From: JAAZMF01 sp036786445
GTDB lineage: Bacteria; Bacillota; Limnochordia; DTU087
Assembly: GCA_036786445.1 (NCBI GenBank)
Contig: DAIQRD010000080.1
Location: 1 to 11,688, forward strand
Length of the DNA: 11,688 bases
Direction of reading: 5' to 3'
Shown: one piece after another, positions 1 through 7,140 of the stretch
How positions within the stretch are numbered: position 1 is the stretch's first letter
Layout of the letters: each line of letters starts with the position of its first letter
Notes under the pieces: model-generated
Database searches by the model: none
What the model was told of the DNA's origin: nothing
Seen by the model: the letters and a program-made list of their open reading frames with translations, nothing else
Position numbers and translations under genes: made by a program

Positions 1-31
1 CTAGTTAGTCTTTGAGCAGCAAGCAGGATCT

Positions 32-64
32 ATAGAGGCTACCCACGACGCGGGTAGCCTCTAT
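32..64. terminator. perfect 13-bp inverted repeat, possible terminator
   Basis: Bases 32-44 and 52-64 are perfect reverse complements (13 bp) around a 7-base loop, an energetically strong hairpin. It begins 35 bases after the stop of the minus-strand dehydrogenase gene. Neither side carries a clean T-run: the plus side reads TTGCTGTCT after the stem and the minus side AGATCC. It could end transcription of the dehydrogenase operon, of a plus-strand gene lying outside the window, or of both. The hairpin is seen directly; the terminator role is inferred. Confidence 0.6.
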
Positions 65-99
65 TTGCTGTCTCACTTCAATGCGTCGGCTCGAAGTTC

Positions 100-1116
100 T
101 TAAATCACTTCGGTAATCGGCACAGGCCTGTTTTCCCTTGCCGACTTCGTTGCGGCCATAGCTATATACAGAGACTGCAGTCCATCTTCCCCAGTTACAG
201 GCGGTTTCCCATCGGATGCTAGTGCACTGACAAAGTCCTTTAGCTCTTGTGCAAAAGATTCCATGTACCGCTCCAGGAAGAAATACAAAGGCTTGTCGGT
301 GCAGACAGCATGTTCAGTACTGACTTCCACGTCTGTAGGCTTTTTGTTGTAAGCTACAGCACTGCCTTTAGATCCGAACACCTCTACCCTTTGGTCGTAG
401 CCATATGCTGCTTGGCGGCTGTTATCAATAACGCAAGTGACTTTGTTGGCGAACTTGAGAACTATGACAGCTGAGTCATAGTCACCCGCTTTACCTATTT
501 CGGGATCAATCAAGACCTCACCGGAGGCAAACACTTCCGTCACTTCACTACCTGTTAGGTAGCGGGCCATATCGAAGTCATGGATGGTCATATCCATGAA
601 AATGCCACCAGAAACCTTTACATACGAGATTGGTGGAGGCGCGGGATCTCTAGAGGTAATCTTAACTATATGAAGATCTCCTACATCGCCACCTTGCACT
701 AACTCACGGACCTTCTTGAAGTTTGGATCAAAGCGACGGTTAAAGCCTAACTGCAGCTTCACCCCGGCCTCTTCCACCGCCCGCAGAGCAGCTCTAGTCT
801 TCCCGATATCGTTGGCGATGGGCTTCTCACAGAAAATATCTTTGCCGGCTTTGGCTGCTGCAATAATCTGTTCTGCATGGAGATCTGTGGGCGAGCAAAT
901 CAAAACTGCATCAATGCTCTCGTCTGCAATCACCTGCATGGGATCAGCCACTACACTCTCAATGCCGAACTGCTTAGCCCATTCCCGGGTTTGACCAACA
1001 GCAATGTCAGCGATAGCAGTGACCTCCACGCGAGGCACCCTATGGCAAAGATTTTCAATGTGAATCTTTCCGATCCTCCCTGCTCCGATTACACCAACCC
1101 TCACGACTTTGTCCAT
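100..1116 (-). CDS. iolG: Gfo/Idh/MocA-family oxidoreductase, inositol 2-dehydrogenase-like
   Basis: This is an NAD(P)-dependent sugar or cyclitol dehydrogenase of 338 aa, the usual family length. The N-terminal Rossmann fold shows GAGRIG at residues 11-16 and the signature FCEKP at 95-99, with Lys98 as the catalytic lysine. The C-terminal substrate domain has ITSRDPAPPP (153-162) and GGIFMDMTIHDFDMARYLTG (170-189), where Asp175 and His179 fit the catalytic Asp/His pair of myo-inositol dehydrogenases. These motifs, with GFNRRFDP (124-131), resemble IolG, which oxidises myo-inositol to scyllo-inosose. Related enzymes oxidise other sugars, so the substrate is not certain. I chose the ATG at 1116 because GTGGAG lies 8 bases upstream; a longer reading to 1158 lacks that support. 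The gene follows the glycosidase by 93 bases on the same strand, suggesting a shared transcript and a role in oxidising a sugar or inositol released by it. Confidence 0.85.
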   Translation of the reverse strand: MDKVVRVGVIGAGRIGKIHIENLCHRVPRVEVTAIADIAVGQTREWAKQFGIESVVADPMQVIADESIDAVLICSPTDLHAEQIIAAAKAGKDIFCEKPIANDIGKTRAALRAVEEAGVKLQLGFNRRFDPNFKKVRELVQGGDVGDLHIVKITSRDPAPPPISYVKVSGGIFMDMTIHDFDMARYLTGSEVTEVFASGEVLIDPEIGKAGDYDSAVIVLKFANKVTCVIDNSRQAAYGYDQRVEVFGSKGSAVAYNKKPTDVEVSTEHAVCTDKPLYFFLERYMESFAQELKDFVSALASDGKPPVTGEDGLQSLYIAMAATKSARENRPVPITEVI

Positions 1117-1209
1117 TTCTGTCACTCCACCCTTCGGCTTTCTTATTCCCATACACAAACATACTCCCGCAATGGTACCGCAACGGTATGCTCAGCCCAG
1201 CTGCCCTTG

Positions 1210-3300
1210 TCAAAAGGCAATCTCAACCATCTGGTGCCCCTCCAATTTAGGTACAACAAAGCACAACCTGTCACCTTCTCGCCAAAAGGGCAAAGCTCGC
1301 ATCTCCGGCACACAGGTGACAGCCTTCACCGGTCGGTCTGGCCTAACCGATACTTTGAGATCGTACAGAGGAATGACATCCTCAATGATGTCCATCTCCT
1401 GGCTACGGCGTTCTGGCACATAGTGGAGCAAATGCACCACTATCCGGTGCTCCTCCTTCTGCGCGTTAAGCGTAGCCAATACAGTGGAAGGGCCACTGTG
1501 ACAGAGCACCGGTTCACCGAGCAAGAGCTCAATAGCGTTTAGCATCAGCTGTTTACACCAGCGGGGGGCATTCTTGTTATACAGTGTGAAAATGGGATGG
1601 GCAAAGTAGATCACATTGCCGCACCTAACGATCCCGGGCTGTGTTACCTGCCCCGATGATGGGGTCTGTCTATGTGAGCAGAAATGCTCCCACGTGCGGT
1701 CGAAATAAGCACCCACCACGTCTGCCAGAACCTCAGCACCGGGTTTAGCTTCAACTTCCACCGCCTTGATATACATGGCATGTTCTGTGGGCGGAAGGCC
1801 CTTACCTATGGTCTCTCCCGGTAATATGTAGTCGACATACTGGAGGCGGGTACCTACTGGCCTACCCCCCGCAGGAAAGCCATCTTCCGCCAAAACTGGG
1901 CTGGGCTTCAAAGTCACGCCGAGACCATCTAACATAAAGTCTGTCCCTTGTTTGTTAAGACCAGACAAACCGGTGACTATGAGCTTGCCGCCGTTAGCCA
2001 CATACTGATCTAGCCTCGCCGCCAACTCCTTTGTTAACCGAATTCCATCAGGCAAAATTAGGAGCTCATATCCGGCAACATCACTGCAGCTATCTAGAAT
2101 ATCGAATTGATGGGCTGCTTCCTGGAGCATCTGTACAGCCCCAGCCGTAGCTTCAGGTACCCGATCACCGATGAACTCCTCTGTAGTAAAGACACCGATG
2201 TCATTGATCGCCCGAGCACCCCGGCACCAAGGCTCCTTCCTTTCCACTAGACTGTAGACAGATCCGACAAGATCATAGACGTACTCATCGATCTTACCAC
2301 TGGGCTGGAGCTGATCACCGATCTCACATTTGCAGTTGAGAGCCAGCATGCGGAAGCACTCAAATTCCAGAGCCGCTTTATTCTTAAGGGAATGAAAATC
2401 TCCCCAGCTTGTATGAAATTTGCCGGTATGGGATACGCAATCAATTCCAAGGTTGCGGGCAAAGCGGGCAGTCAAAGGAAAATGCATATAACCCCAACCA
2501 CCGGAGGGCAATGACTCCAATTCATAGTGAGAATAAGCTGCTTGGGATTCCCGGACAAAGGGGCCGATATGGCCGGAGTTATAGAAAATCGTGGCATGGG
2601 GCTGGCAGCTGCGAACTAGATCAGACAACTCTAGCTTGAAATCATCCAGCACAATCTTGTTATATGCCAAACGCTGCTCTTGATCGGTTGGATCTAGGTC
2701 GGCATCCAGCATACCCTGGCGACAATACCAGCAGGAGCAATCCTGGGACCGGACAATATCAAAGAAAAAGCCGTCAACAGGAAGCATCTCCAGCATTTCC
2801 CCGACATGGGCCTTGAGGAACTCTCTGTAGGGCGTATTCACACACAGTTCCTGGTAGAACCCTGCTTCATAGGGCTTGGTTCCCACCAGCTCCCCTTCTG
2901 GCCCCACCACCCTCCACTCAGGATGCCGCATAGCAGTATAATAATCCCACTGAATCGTCGTGTAGATAGGTGCCCTGATCCCATAACTGTGGCAGGCTTC
3001 TATCTGCTCCTTGAGCAGGTCGCGGTTGACCAAGTTGGGGTGGATTAGTTCGGGAAACTCGTGGGAGTCGAAATACAGCCAACCATGATGACACCGGGCG
3101 AAACAGGTGATGGAATCCACCCGGGCCCTGTATAATGTGCTGGCAAATTCCCTGGCATCAAATGCTTCACCAACCAATGGAATGTGTTCGCTAGTATGAA
3201 AATCCAAGTGTATTTGCCTAAATCGCGACTCCGTTGCCAAGCTGATCCCCTCCTGGTGTTTGCTCATCTTGCCCTTCACAAAACATTCTGCCATAATCAC
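1210..3300 (-). CDS. GHL6-like glycoside hydrolase with beta-galactosidase trimerisation-like domain
   Basis: This is a predicted cytoplasmic glycosidase of 696 aa with no signal peptide or membrane segment. Residues ~25-350 look like a TIM-barrel of the 'hypothetical glycosyl hydrolase 6' type. Visible marks are RQIHLDFHTSE (28-38), ARCHHGW (68-74), DGFFFDIV (176-183) followed by a C-x-C-x-x-C cluster (Cys188/190/193), and HYELESLPSGGWGY (258-271). Asp181 and Glu260 or Glu262 are candidate catalytic acids, by inference only. Residues ~365-560 resemble the amidotransferase-like trimerisation domain of GH42-type enzymes (LLILPDGIRLT, then a GGKLIVTG strand). The C-terminal ~130 residues look beta-rich. 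Relatives are often labelled beta-galactosidase-like or alpha-L-fucosidase-like, so the sugar released is unknown. The start is ambiguous. GTG at 3300 has GGAGGA 5 bases upstream, while TTG at 3240 has AGGAGG 8 bases upstream and would begin only 7 residues before RQIHLDFHTSE. It is first of a pair with the downstream dehydrogenase. Confidence 0.82.
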   Translation of the reverse strand: MIMAECFVKGKMSKHQEGISLATESRFRQIHLDFHTSEHIPLVGEAFDAREFASTLYRARVDSITCFARCHHGWLYFDSHEFPELIHPNLVNRDLLKEQIEACHSYGIRAPIYTTIQWDYYTAMRHPEWRVVGPEGELVGTKPYEAGFYQELCVNTPYREFLKAHVGEMLEMLPVDGFFFDIVRSQDCSCWYCRQGMLDADLDPTDQEQRLAYNKIVLDDFKLELSDLVRSCQPHATIFYNSGHIGPFVRESQAAYSHYELESLPSGGWGYMHFPLTARFARNLGIDCVSHTGKFHTSWGDFHSLKNKAALEFECFRMLALNCKCEIGDQLQPSGKIDEYVYDLVGSVYSLVERKEPWCRGARAINDIGVFTTEEFIGDRVPEATAGAVQMLQEAAHQFDILDSCSDVAGYELLILPDGIRLTKELAARLDQYVANGGKLIVTGLSGLNKQGTDFMLDGLGVTLKPSPVLAEDGFPAGGRPVGTRLQYVDYILPGETIGKGLPPTEHAMYIKAVEVEAKPGAEVLADVVGAYFDRTWEHFCSHRQTPSSGQVTQPGIVRCGNVIYFAHPIFTLYNKNAPRWCKQLMLNAIELLLGEPVLCHSGPSTVLATLNAQKEEHRIVVHLLHYVPERRSQEMDIIEDVIPLYDLKVSVRPDRPVKAVTCVPEMRALPFWREGDRLCFVVPKLEGHQMVEIAF
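3247..3254 (-). promoter_or_regulatory. second Shine-Dalgarno inside the glycosidase 5' end
   Basis: Read on the minus strand, these bases are AGGAGGGG, with 8 bases between AGGAGG and an in-frame TTG (3240-3238). Another good site, GGAGGA at 3311-3306, serves the GTG at 3300. Either could set the true N-terminus. The internal site fits the family better, because the conserved region begins right after it. Confidence 0.5.
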
Positions 3301-3424
3301 TGGATTCCTCCGTTAGTGCTGCGGCGTTCTCCCACAACCATTCACTAAGTCAACCACAGAAGGCGCATACCCCAGCCCATTCCAAGGATTACCTAGCCAG
3401 ATGGAGAACACAAATAGCATGGGA

Positions 3425-3433
3425 AAAGGAGGT
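3425..3433 (+). promoter_or_regulatory. ribosome binding site of cutC fixing a TTG start
   Basis: AAAGGAGGT is a near-perfect Shine-Dalgarno. AGGAGG ends 7 bases before the TTG at 3440. No ATG or GTG at this distance competes, so it decides the TTG start. Confidence 0.85.
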
Positions 3434-3439
3434 ATTTGA

Positions 3440-4195
3440 TTGCCGTACGCAGTGGAAGTCTGTTGTTACACTATGGATGATGTACAGAGAGCCCAGCGGG
3501 CCGGCGCCACCCGGGTTGAGCTTTGTGCCGATAGGGCTGCCGGCGGCACAACCCCCAGCTATGGGTTGATGGAGCGAGTGATCCAGACTGTCCCCATTGA
3601 TGTCGCCGTTATGATCAGACCTCGGGGTGGCGATGCCATCTATTCCAAGGATGAGATCGCAATCATGCAGCGGGATATTGAAGTGGCCGGCCAGCTTGGA
3701 GCCGATGCCGTAGTGTTTGGCATATTAGATGAGACCGCTTTTCTAGATGTGCCTGCCATGCGAGGGCTCATCACTATAGCCAAAGAACATGGCCTGGAAG
3801 TCACTTGCCACCGGGCCTTTGATAGAGCCCGTGATCCCCACCGCTTCCTCCAGGAATTGATTAAGCTCGGTGTTAACCGGCTACTTACCTCGGGCCAAAA
3901 ACCCAACGGTGTTCAAGGCATCCCCTTACTACGGGAGCTAGTGGAGATCGCCGGCGATGAGCTATCCATCATGCCCGGGGGCGGCATCCGCGGCAGCAAT
4001 TTCCGTCCTCTCTTGGAATTGGATATCAAGGAGATTCATACAGGTAGCGTGGAATCCTTGAAATCCACTGTAGAACCTTACCAGACCGATGTCTTCATGG
4101 GCAGACCTGACCACGATGACAATGTGCGCTTGGTAATCAATGAAGCTGACGTGGCTACTATAGTGCAAGCCATGAAGGAGAAGACAAAAGTGTGA
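3440..4195 (+). CDS. cutC: CutC family protein (copper homeostasis)
   Basis: This 251-aa TIM-barrel protein of the CutC family has the usual length and is cytoplasmic. Recognisable conserved blocks are VELCADRAAGGTTPSYG (26-42), MIRPRGGDAIYS (58-69), VFGILD (92-97), TCHRAFD (122-128), LTSGQ (149-153) and IMPGGGI (177-183), followed by EIHTGS (198-203). Together they cover the family's putative active-site face. CutC was named for copper tolerance in E. coli, but that link has been disputed and the biochemical role is unsettled, so the function here should be read as family membership only. The TTG start is well supported by AAAGGAGGT upstream. It stands alone, divergent from the glycosidase with a 139-bp gap in which I see no clear promoter, and it ends in a strong terminator. 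No copper transporter, chaperone or regulator is nearby to support a metal role. Confidence 0.93.
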   Translation: MPYAVEVCCYTMDDVQRAQRAGATRVELCADRAAGGTTPSYGLMERVIQTVPIDVAVMIRPRGGDAIYSKDEIAIMQRDIEVAGQLGADAVVFGILDETAFLDVPAMRGLITIAKEHGLEVTCHRAFDRARDPHRFLQELIKLGVNRLLTSGQKPNGVQGIPLLRELVEIAGDELSIMPGGGIRGSNFRPLLELDIKEIHTGSVESLKSTVEPYQTDVFMGRPDHDDNVRLVINEADVATIVQAMKEKTKV

Positions 4196-4198
4196 TCC

Positions 4199-4230
4199 AA
4201 AAAGCCGGGTGACACTAGAGCCCGGCTTTT
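4199..4230. terminator. bidirectional rho-independent terminator between cutC and the threonine aldolase gene
   Basis: AAAAGCCGGG (4200-4209) pairs with CCCGGCTTTT (4221-4230) in a perfect 10-bp stem closing an 11-base loop. A T-run lies on each exit side (TTTT on plus, TTTTTGG on minus). It starts 4 bases after the cutC stop and lies 43 bases beyond the stop of the converging gene, so it can serve both. Confidence 0.9.
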
Positions 4231-4272
4231 CAAGATCAATCATGCTCATATTCTAGTTCAGAGATCTTAGGG

Positions 4273-5340
4273 TCAACGAGTAGCCACTTGCCTAAAAGCT
4301 GCCACCGCTTGATCAATATCCCCATCTTCTATGTGTCTGTGTATGACTGCCCTCAGTGCAGTTTCATTTCTAGTAAGCACCTTAATTCCTTTTTGGTCCA
4401 GTTCATGGACAAACTCATCCGATGAAAGGCCGGTGCCTTCCACATCGATGAGGACGATGTTAGTCTGATAGTTGCTGGGAATAACCTTCAGTCCCGATAT
4501 CCGGCTTAGGCCATCTACAAGGCGTTGGGCCCGGGCATGATCCTCACTCAACCGACCTACCATTTCCTCTAATGCCACAATCCCTGCCGCTGCTATGACA
4601 CCGGCTTGCCGCATGCCGCCACCTAAGATCTTACGGAACTTGCGGGCCCGCCGAATAAACTCAGCATCCCCTGCCAACATGGAACCTACCGGTGCACTAA
4701 GCCCCTTGGAGAGGCAAAACATGACTGAATCCACGGGTTTGGTCAGCTTGCTTACCGGTACACCCAAGGCCACGGCGGCATTGAAAATGCGGGCACCATC
4801 CATGTGTAGCTTGAAGCCCTGATCATGCACAAAACTAGCCAAGGCCTCAGTCTGCGCCACATCGGTCACCCGTCCACCGGACATATTGTGACTGTTCTCC
4901 ATGCAGACGAGCGTAGTCGGGGCGTAATGGATATTCTCACCTCGCAAAGCCTGCAACACCTGTTTCGGCCTAATGGTCCCCTCTGAATCATCTATCAAGC
5001 GAGGAATTAGTCCACCGATGCGAGAGATTCCCCCCACTTCGTAACCATAGATATGACTGTGGGCACCTAACACTACCTCATCCCCAGGTTGAGTATGGGT
5101 GAGATTAGCCACCAAGTTACCCATTGTGCCACTGACAACGAACAGGGCTGCTTCTTTACCCACCAGATCGGCGGCAATAGCCTCTAGGCGATTCACAGTA
5201 GGATCTTCTTCAAAAACATCATCACCTACTGAGGCACTTGCCATAGCGTCCCGCATCTCTTGAGTGGGTAGTGTAAAAGTGTCACTTCGCAAATCCACTA
5301 GGTCCAATGCCTGCTTGCCATTCACTAGATAATCCTTCAT
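4273..5340 (-). CDS. ltaE: low-specificity L-threonine aldolase (PLP-dependent beta-eliminating lyase family)
   Basis: This predicted cytoplasmic PLP enzyme (355 aa, normal family length) splits L-threonine or L-allo-threonine into glycine and acetaldehyde. Conserved marks in order are DLRSDTFTLPT (16-26), GDDVFEEDPTVNRLE (39-53), a cofactor-binding SGTMGN loop (70-75), HMDGAR (179-184) with Asp181 placed to contact the PLP ring nitrogen, and CLSKGLSAPVGS (209-220) with Lys212 as the Schiff-base lysine. GGGMRQAG follows, as in known threonine aldolases. ATG at 5340 is the best start. Its GAGGGGAG lies 11 bases upstream, inside the last codons of the preceding gene, so translation is probably coupled. 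The two genes are 8 bases apart and share a transcript ending at the bidirectional terminator. Some relatives act on phenylserine or other beta-hydroxy amino acids, so exact specificity is open. Confidence 0.92.
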   Translation of the reverse strand: MKDYLVNGKQALDLVDLRSDTFTLPTQEMRDAMASASVGDDVFEEDPTVNRLEAIAADLVGKEAALFVVSGTMGNLVANLTHTQPGDEVVLGAHSHIYGYEVGGISRIGGLIPRLIDDSEGTIRPKQVLQALRGENIHYAPTTLVCMENSHNMSGGRVTDVAQTEALASFVHDQGFKLHMDGARIFNAAVALGVPVSKLTKPVDSVMFCLSKGLSAPVGSMLAGDAEFIRRARKFRKILGGGMRQAGVIAAAGIVALEEMVGRLSEDHARAQRLVDGLSRISGLKVIPSNYQTNIVLIDVEGTGLSSDEFVHELDQKGIKVLTRNETALRAVIHRHIEDGDIDQAVAAFRQVATR

Positions 5341-5348
5341 GTCTGCAA

Positions 5349-6308
5349 TTACTCCCCTCGCCGCTTACCAGTTTGTACCTTCCTACCTTCAGATAATAAC
5401 ACTAAATCAGCTGTTACCGCTAGGTGATCAGAAGCCTGGGACGGGATTACTCTATAGGAGGTAGGCTGAAAATGCTGGCCAACCCAGATATAATCAATGC
5501 GAGGCATGGGCTGAGAAGGACCTGCATAGAAAGTGCCGATATTGTCTTCTTCAAGTGCACGTCCCACATCCTGCAACTGATTAGCCATGGCTCTGGCCTC
5601 AGGAGTCTGGGCCAGTGCATTAAAATCTCCTAATACCGCAAAGGGCAGGCGCTCCTCTTCCACTGCTCCTAAGAGCCGCTGAACCTGGGCTTCCCGATCT
5701 CCATTGGACAGACCCAAGTGAGTGACCCAAACGACGATGGGTCCCGTGGGAGTTTCAATAGTGGCCTTGAGAGCAGTCCTAGGCTCATTTCCCCACTGAT
5801 TAGGCAACCGCAGAACTTGAGAATCAAGGATAGGATACCGACTGAGGATCATGTTGCCATAGTAGCCCACTCCCCGGCCCGGCCGCAAATGCTGGACCCT
5901 CAGCGAATCACCGTAAACGTAATGCATATTCAATCGGCTAGCTAGCATCGCGGGCTGGTCCTGGTAATCGGAACGCTGTCCAAAGTTGCGGTCCACTTCT
6001 TGTAACCCAATAATATCGGCCCCACTAGCCTCAATCACCGCCGCTATCTCTTCCAGATCTAGCCCACCAGATACACCTCTACCATGGTGAATATTGTAGC
6101 TCATTACCTGCACAGAGGTCCGTCCCCTCTCTTGGGTCTGGAGTTCCCGCAGACTGGGTATCGGTCGAACAGGTGGAACAGGATCGAGCTCCATGAGGGT
6201 GGCAGGCCAAGCAACAGCCGGCATAGTCAAGCGCCGGCTGTTGCCAAGGGTCAAAATCAGTATAGCAAGTAGAAGCGCCAGTAGAGCCCTGGCCATGGGT
6301 TTGTCCAC
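5349..6308 (-). CDS. membrane-anchored or secreted endonuclease/exonuclease/phosphatase family protein
   Basis: This is a 319-aa metal-dependent phosphoesterase of the EEP (DNase I-like) fold. All hallmark motifs are visible: SYNIHHG (70-76, Asn72), LQEVD (102-106, Glu104), THLGLS (196-201, His197), LGDFNA (226-231, Asp228/Asn230), RIDYIW (270-275, Asp272) and SDH (293-295, Asp294/His295), so it should be catalytically active. Residues 7-21 form an alanine/leucine-rich hydrophobic segment after a short basic N-terminus. A proline-rich linker (42-51) precedes the domain, pointing to a signal anchor or export signal. There is no lipobox cysteine. The substrate may be nucleic acid, a phospholipid head group or another phosphodiester; the sequence does not decide. 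GTG at 6308 is chosen because AAGGA sits 9 bases upstream, whereas the ATG at 6296 lacks a site. It lies 8 bases upstream of the threonine aldolase gene, in the same operon. Confidence 0.88.
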   Translation of the reverse strand: MDKPMARALLALLLAILILTLGNSRRLTMPAVAWPATLMELDPVPPVRPIPSLRELQTQERGRTSVQVMSYNIHHGRGVSGGLDLEEIAAVIEASGADIIGLQEVDRNFGQRSDYQDQPAMLASRLNMHYVYGDSLRVQHLRPGRGVGYYGNMILSRYPILDSQVLRLPNQWGNEPRTALKATIETPTGPIVVWVTHLGLSNGDREAQVQRLLGAVEEERLPFAVLGDFNALAQTPEARAMANQLQDVGRALEEDNIGTFYAGPSQPMPRIDYIWVGQHFQPTSYRVIPSQASDHLAVTADLVLLSEGRKVQTGKRRGE

Positions 6309-6411
6309 AGATACCTATCCTTCCCGTTACCCTGTTATAGACCATTTCTCGACCCCCTTAGCTGATCCTCCCGTGCAGCGGACTGGCAGTTTTTGCTGCT
6401 CCTGGCACCGC

Positions 6412-7050
6412 TCATGATTCTAGCGGTAAAGAAACATACTTCTCACCCAGCTCCTTGATCAGGGCCTCGCCGCTGGTAATCTCTGTAAAGACCTCTTGTA
6501 GGCGAGGTCCTTCACCGGGTGGAGCCAGCAATGTAAAGGCAACTTGTGCACAATATTTAATGTCCTCCAATTGCCAAGACGATTGCATGATCACATTCTC
6601 CAATTTACCAGCAAAAGTGTAATCCACCGTTATGTCATAGCGGGTGTGCAGCACTCTGCGCACTATACCGGCAGCCAAAATGCCAATCTTAGCTCCTTCA
6701 GTGTATGCTCTTACGAGCCCACCGGCGCCAAGCTTTGTCCCACCGAAATACCGGGTGACAACAACTACCACATCCTTCAGATCCATGTTCTTGATGACTT
6801 CTAGTGTTGGCATGCCCGCTGTACCACCAGGTTCTCCGTCGTCACTGAACCTTTGGAGCTGACTATTTTCTCCGATCTGGTAAGCATATACATTGTGGGT
6901 GGCCTGCTTGTGCTCTGCCCGGATCTTCTCCAAAAACTCCAGGGCCTCTGTTTCATCTCTAGCAGGAGCGGCGGCTCCAATAAACTTGGACCGCTTGATG
7001 ATCACCATATCATTGCCGCTGCCCTTGAGAGTCAAATATTCTTGACGCAT
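6412..7050 (-). CDS. yigZ: YigZ/IMPACT family protein
   Basis: This 212-aa protein has the usual YigZ length. The N-terminal UPF0029/IMPACT domain shows SKFIG (21-25), THNVYAYQIG (51-60), SDDGEPGGTAGMP (69-81) and the family hallmark TRYFGGTKLGAGGLVRAY (99-116). The C-terminal ~75 residues match the ferredoxin-like YigZ C-terminal domain in position. E. coli YigZ is structurally characterised, and eukaryotic IMPACT binds GCN1 and affects translation control. The bacterial role is not established; some relatives are loosely annotated as proline dipeptidase-like, which I would not copy. The ATG at 7050 has AGGAGG 6 bases upstream. It is divergent from the kinase gene (90-bp gap) and 103 bases upstream of the EEP gene on the same strand, so read-through into that operon is possible. 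I see no terminator in the gap. Confidence 0.93.
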   Translation of the reverse strand: MRQEYLTLKGSGNDMVIIKRSKFIGAAAPARDETEALEFLEKIRAEHKQATHNVYAYQIGENSQLQRFSDDGEPGGTAGMPTLEVIKNMDLKDVVVVVTRYFGGTKLGAGGLVRAYTEGAKIGILAAGIVRRVLHTRYDITVDYTFAGKLENVIMQSSWQLEDIKYCAQVAFTLLAPPGEGPRLQEVFTEITSGEALIKELGEKYVSLPLES

Positions 7051-7140
7051 CTCGTCCCTCCTATTCTCGAAAGGGAATAACCGGGCCTATGTGGAAGAAC
7101 TACAGCACAGTCGTACTTAACTAATTGAGGGAGTGAACTC

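Noticed and set aside
188..193. CxCxxC cluster in the glycosidase (residues 188-193 of that protein, not window bases) as a metal or iron-sulfur site
   Set aside because: The cluster sits right after the barrel strand DGFFFDIV and, as I recall, is a regular feature of this glycosidase family. There is no other support for a redox role.
1176..1188. Small hairpin TACCG-CAA-CGGTA between the glycosidase and the dehydrogenase
   Set aside because: The stem is only 5 bp with no T-run. It is too weak to separate the two genes transcriptionally.
877..1542. Long plus-strand open frame (221 codons) over the dehydrogenase-glycosidase junction
   Set aside because: It is antisense to two clear genes, has no ribosome binding site and reads as low-quality sequence rich in Ser, His and Leu. 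It is a shadow frame.
3301..3424. Promoters for the divergent glycosidase and cutC genes
   Set aside because: Several TTGnnn and TA-rich hexamers occur, but none pairs at 16-18 bases with a good partner on either strand.
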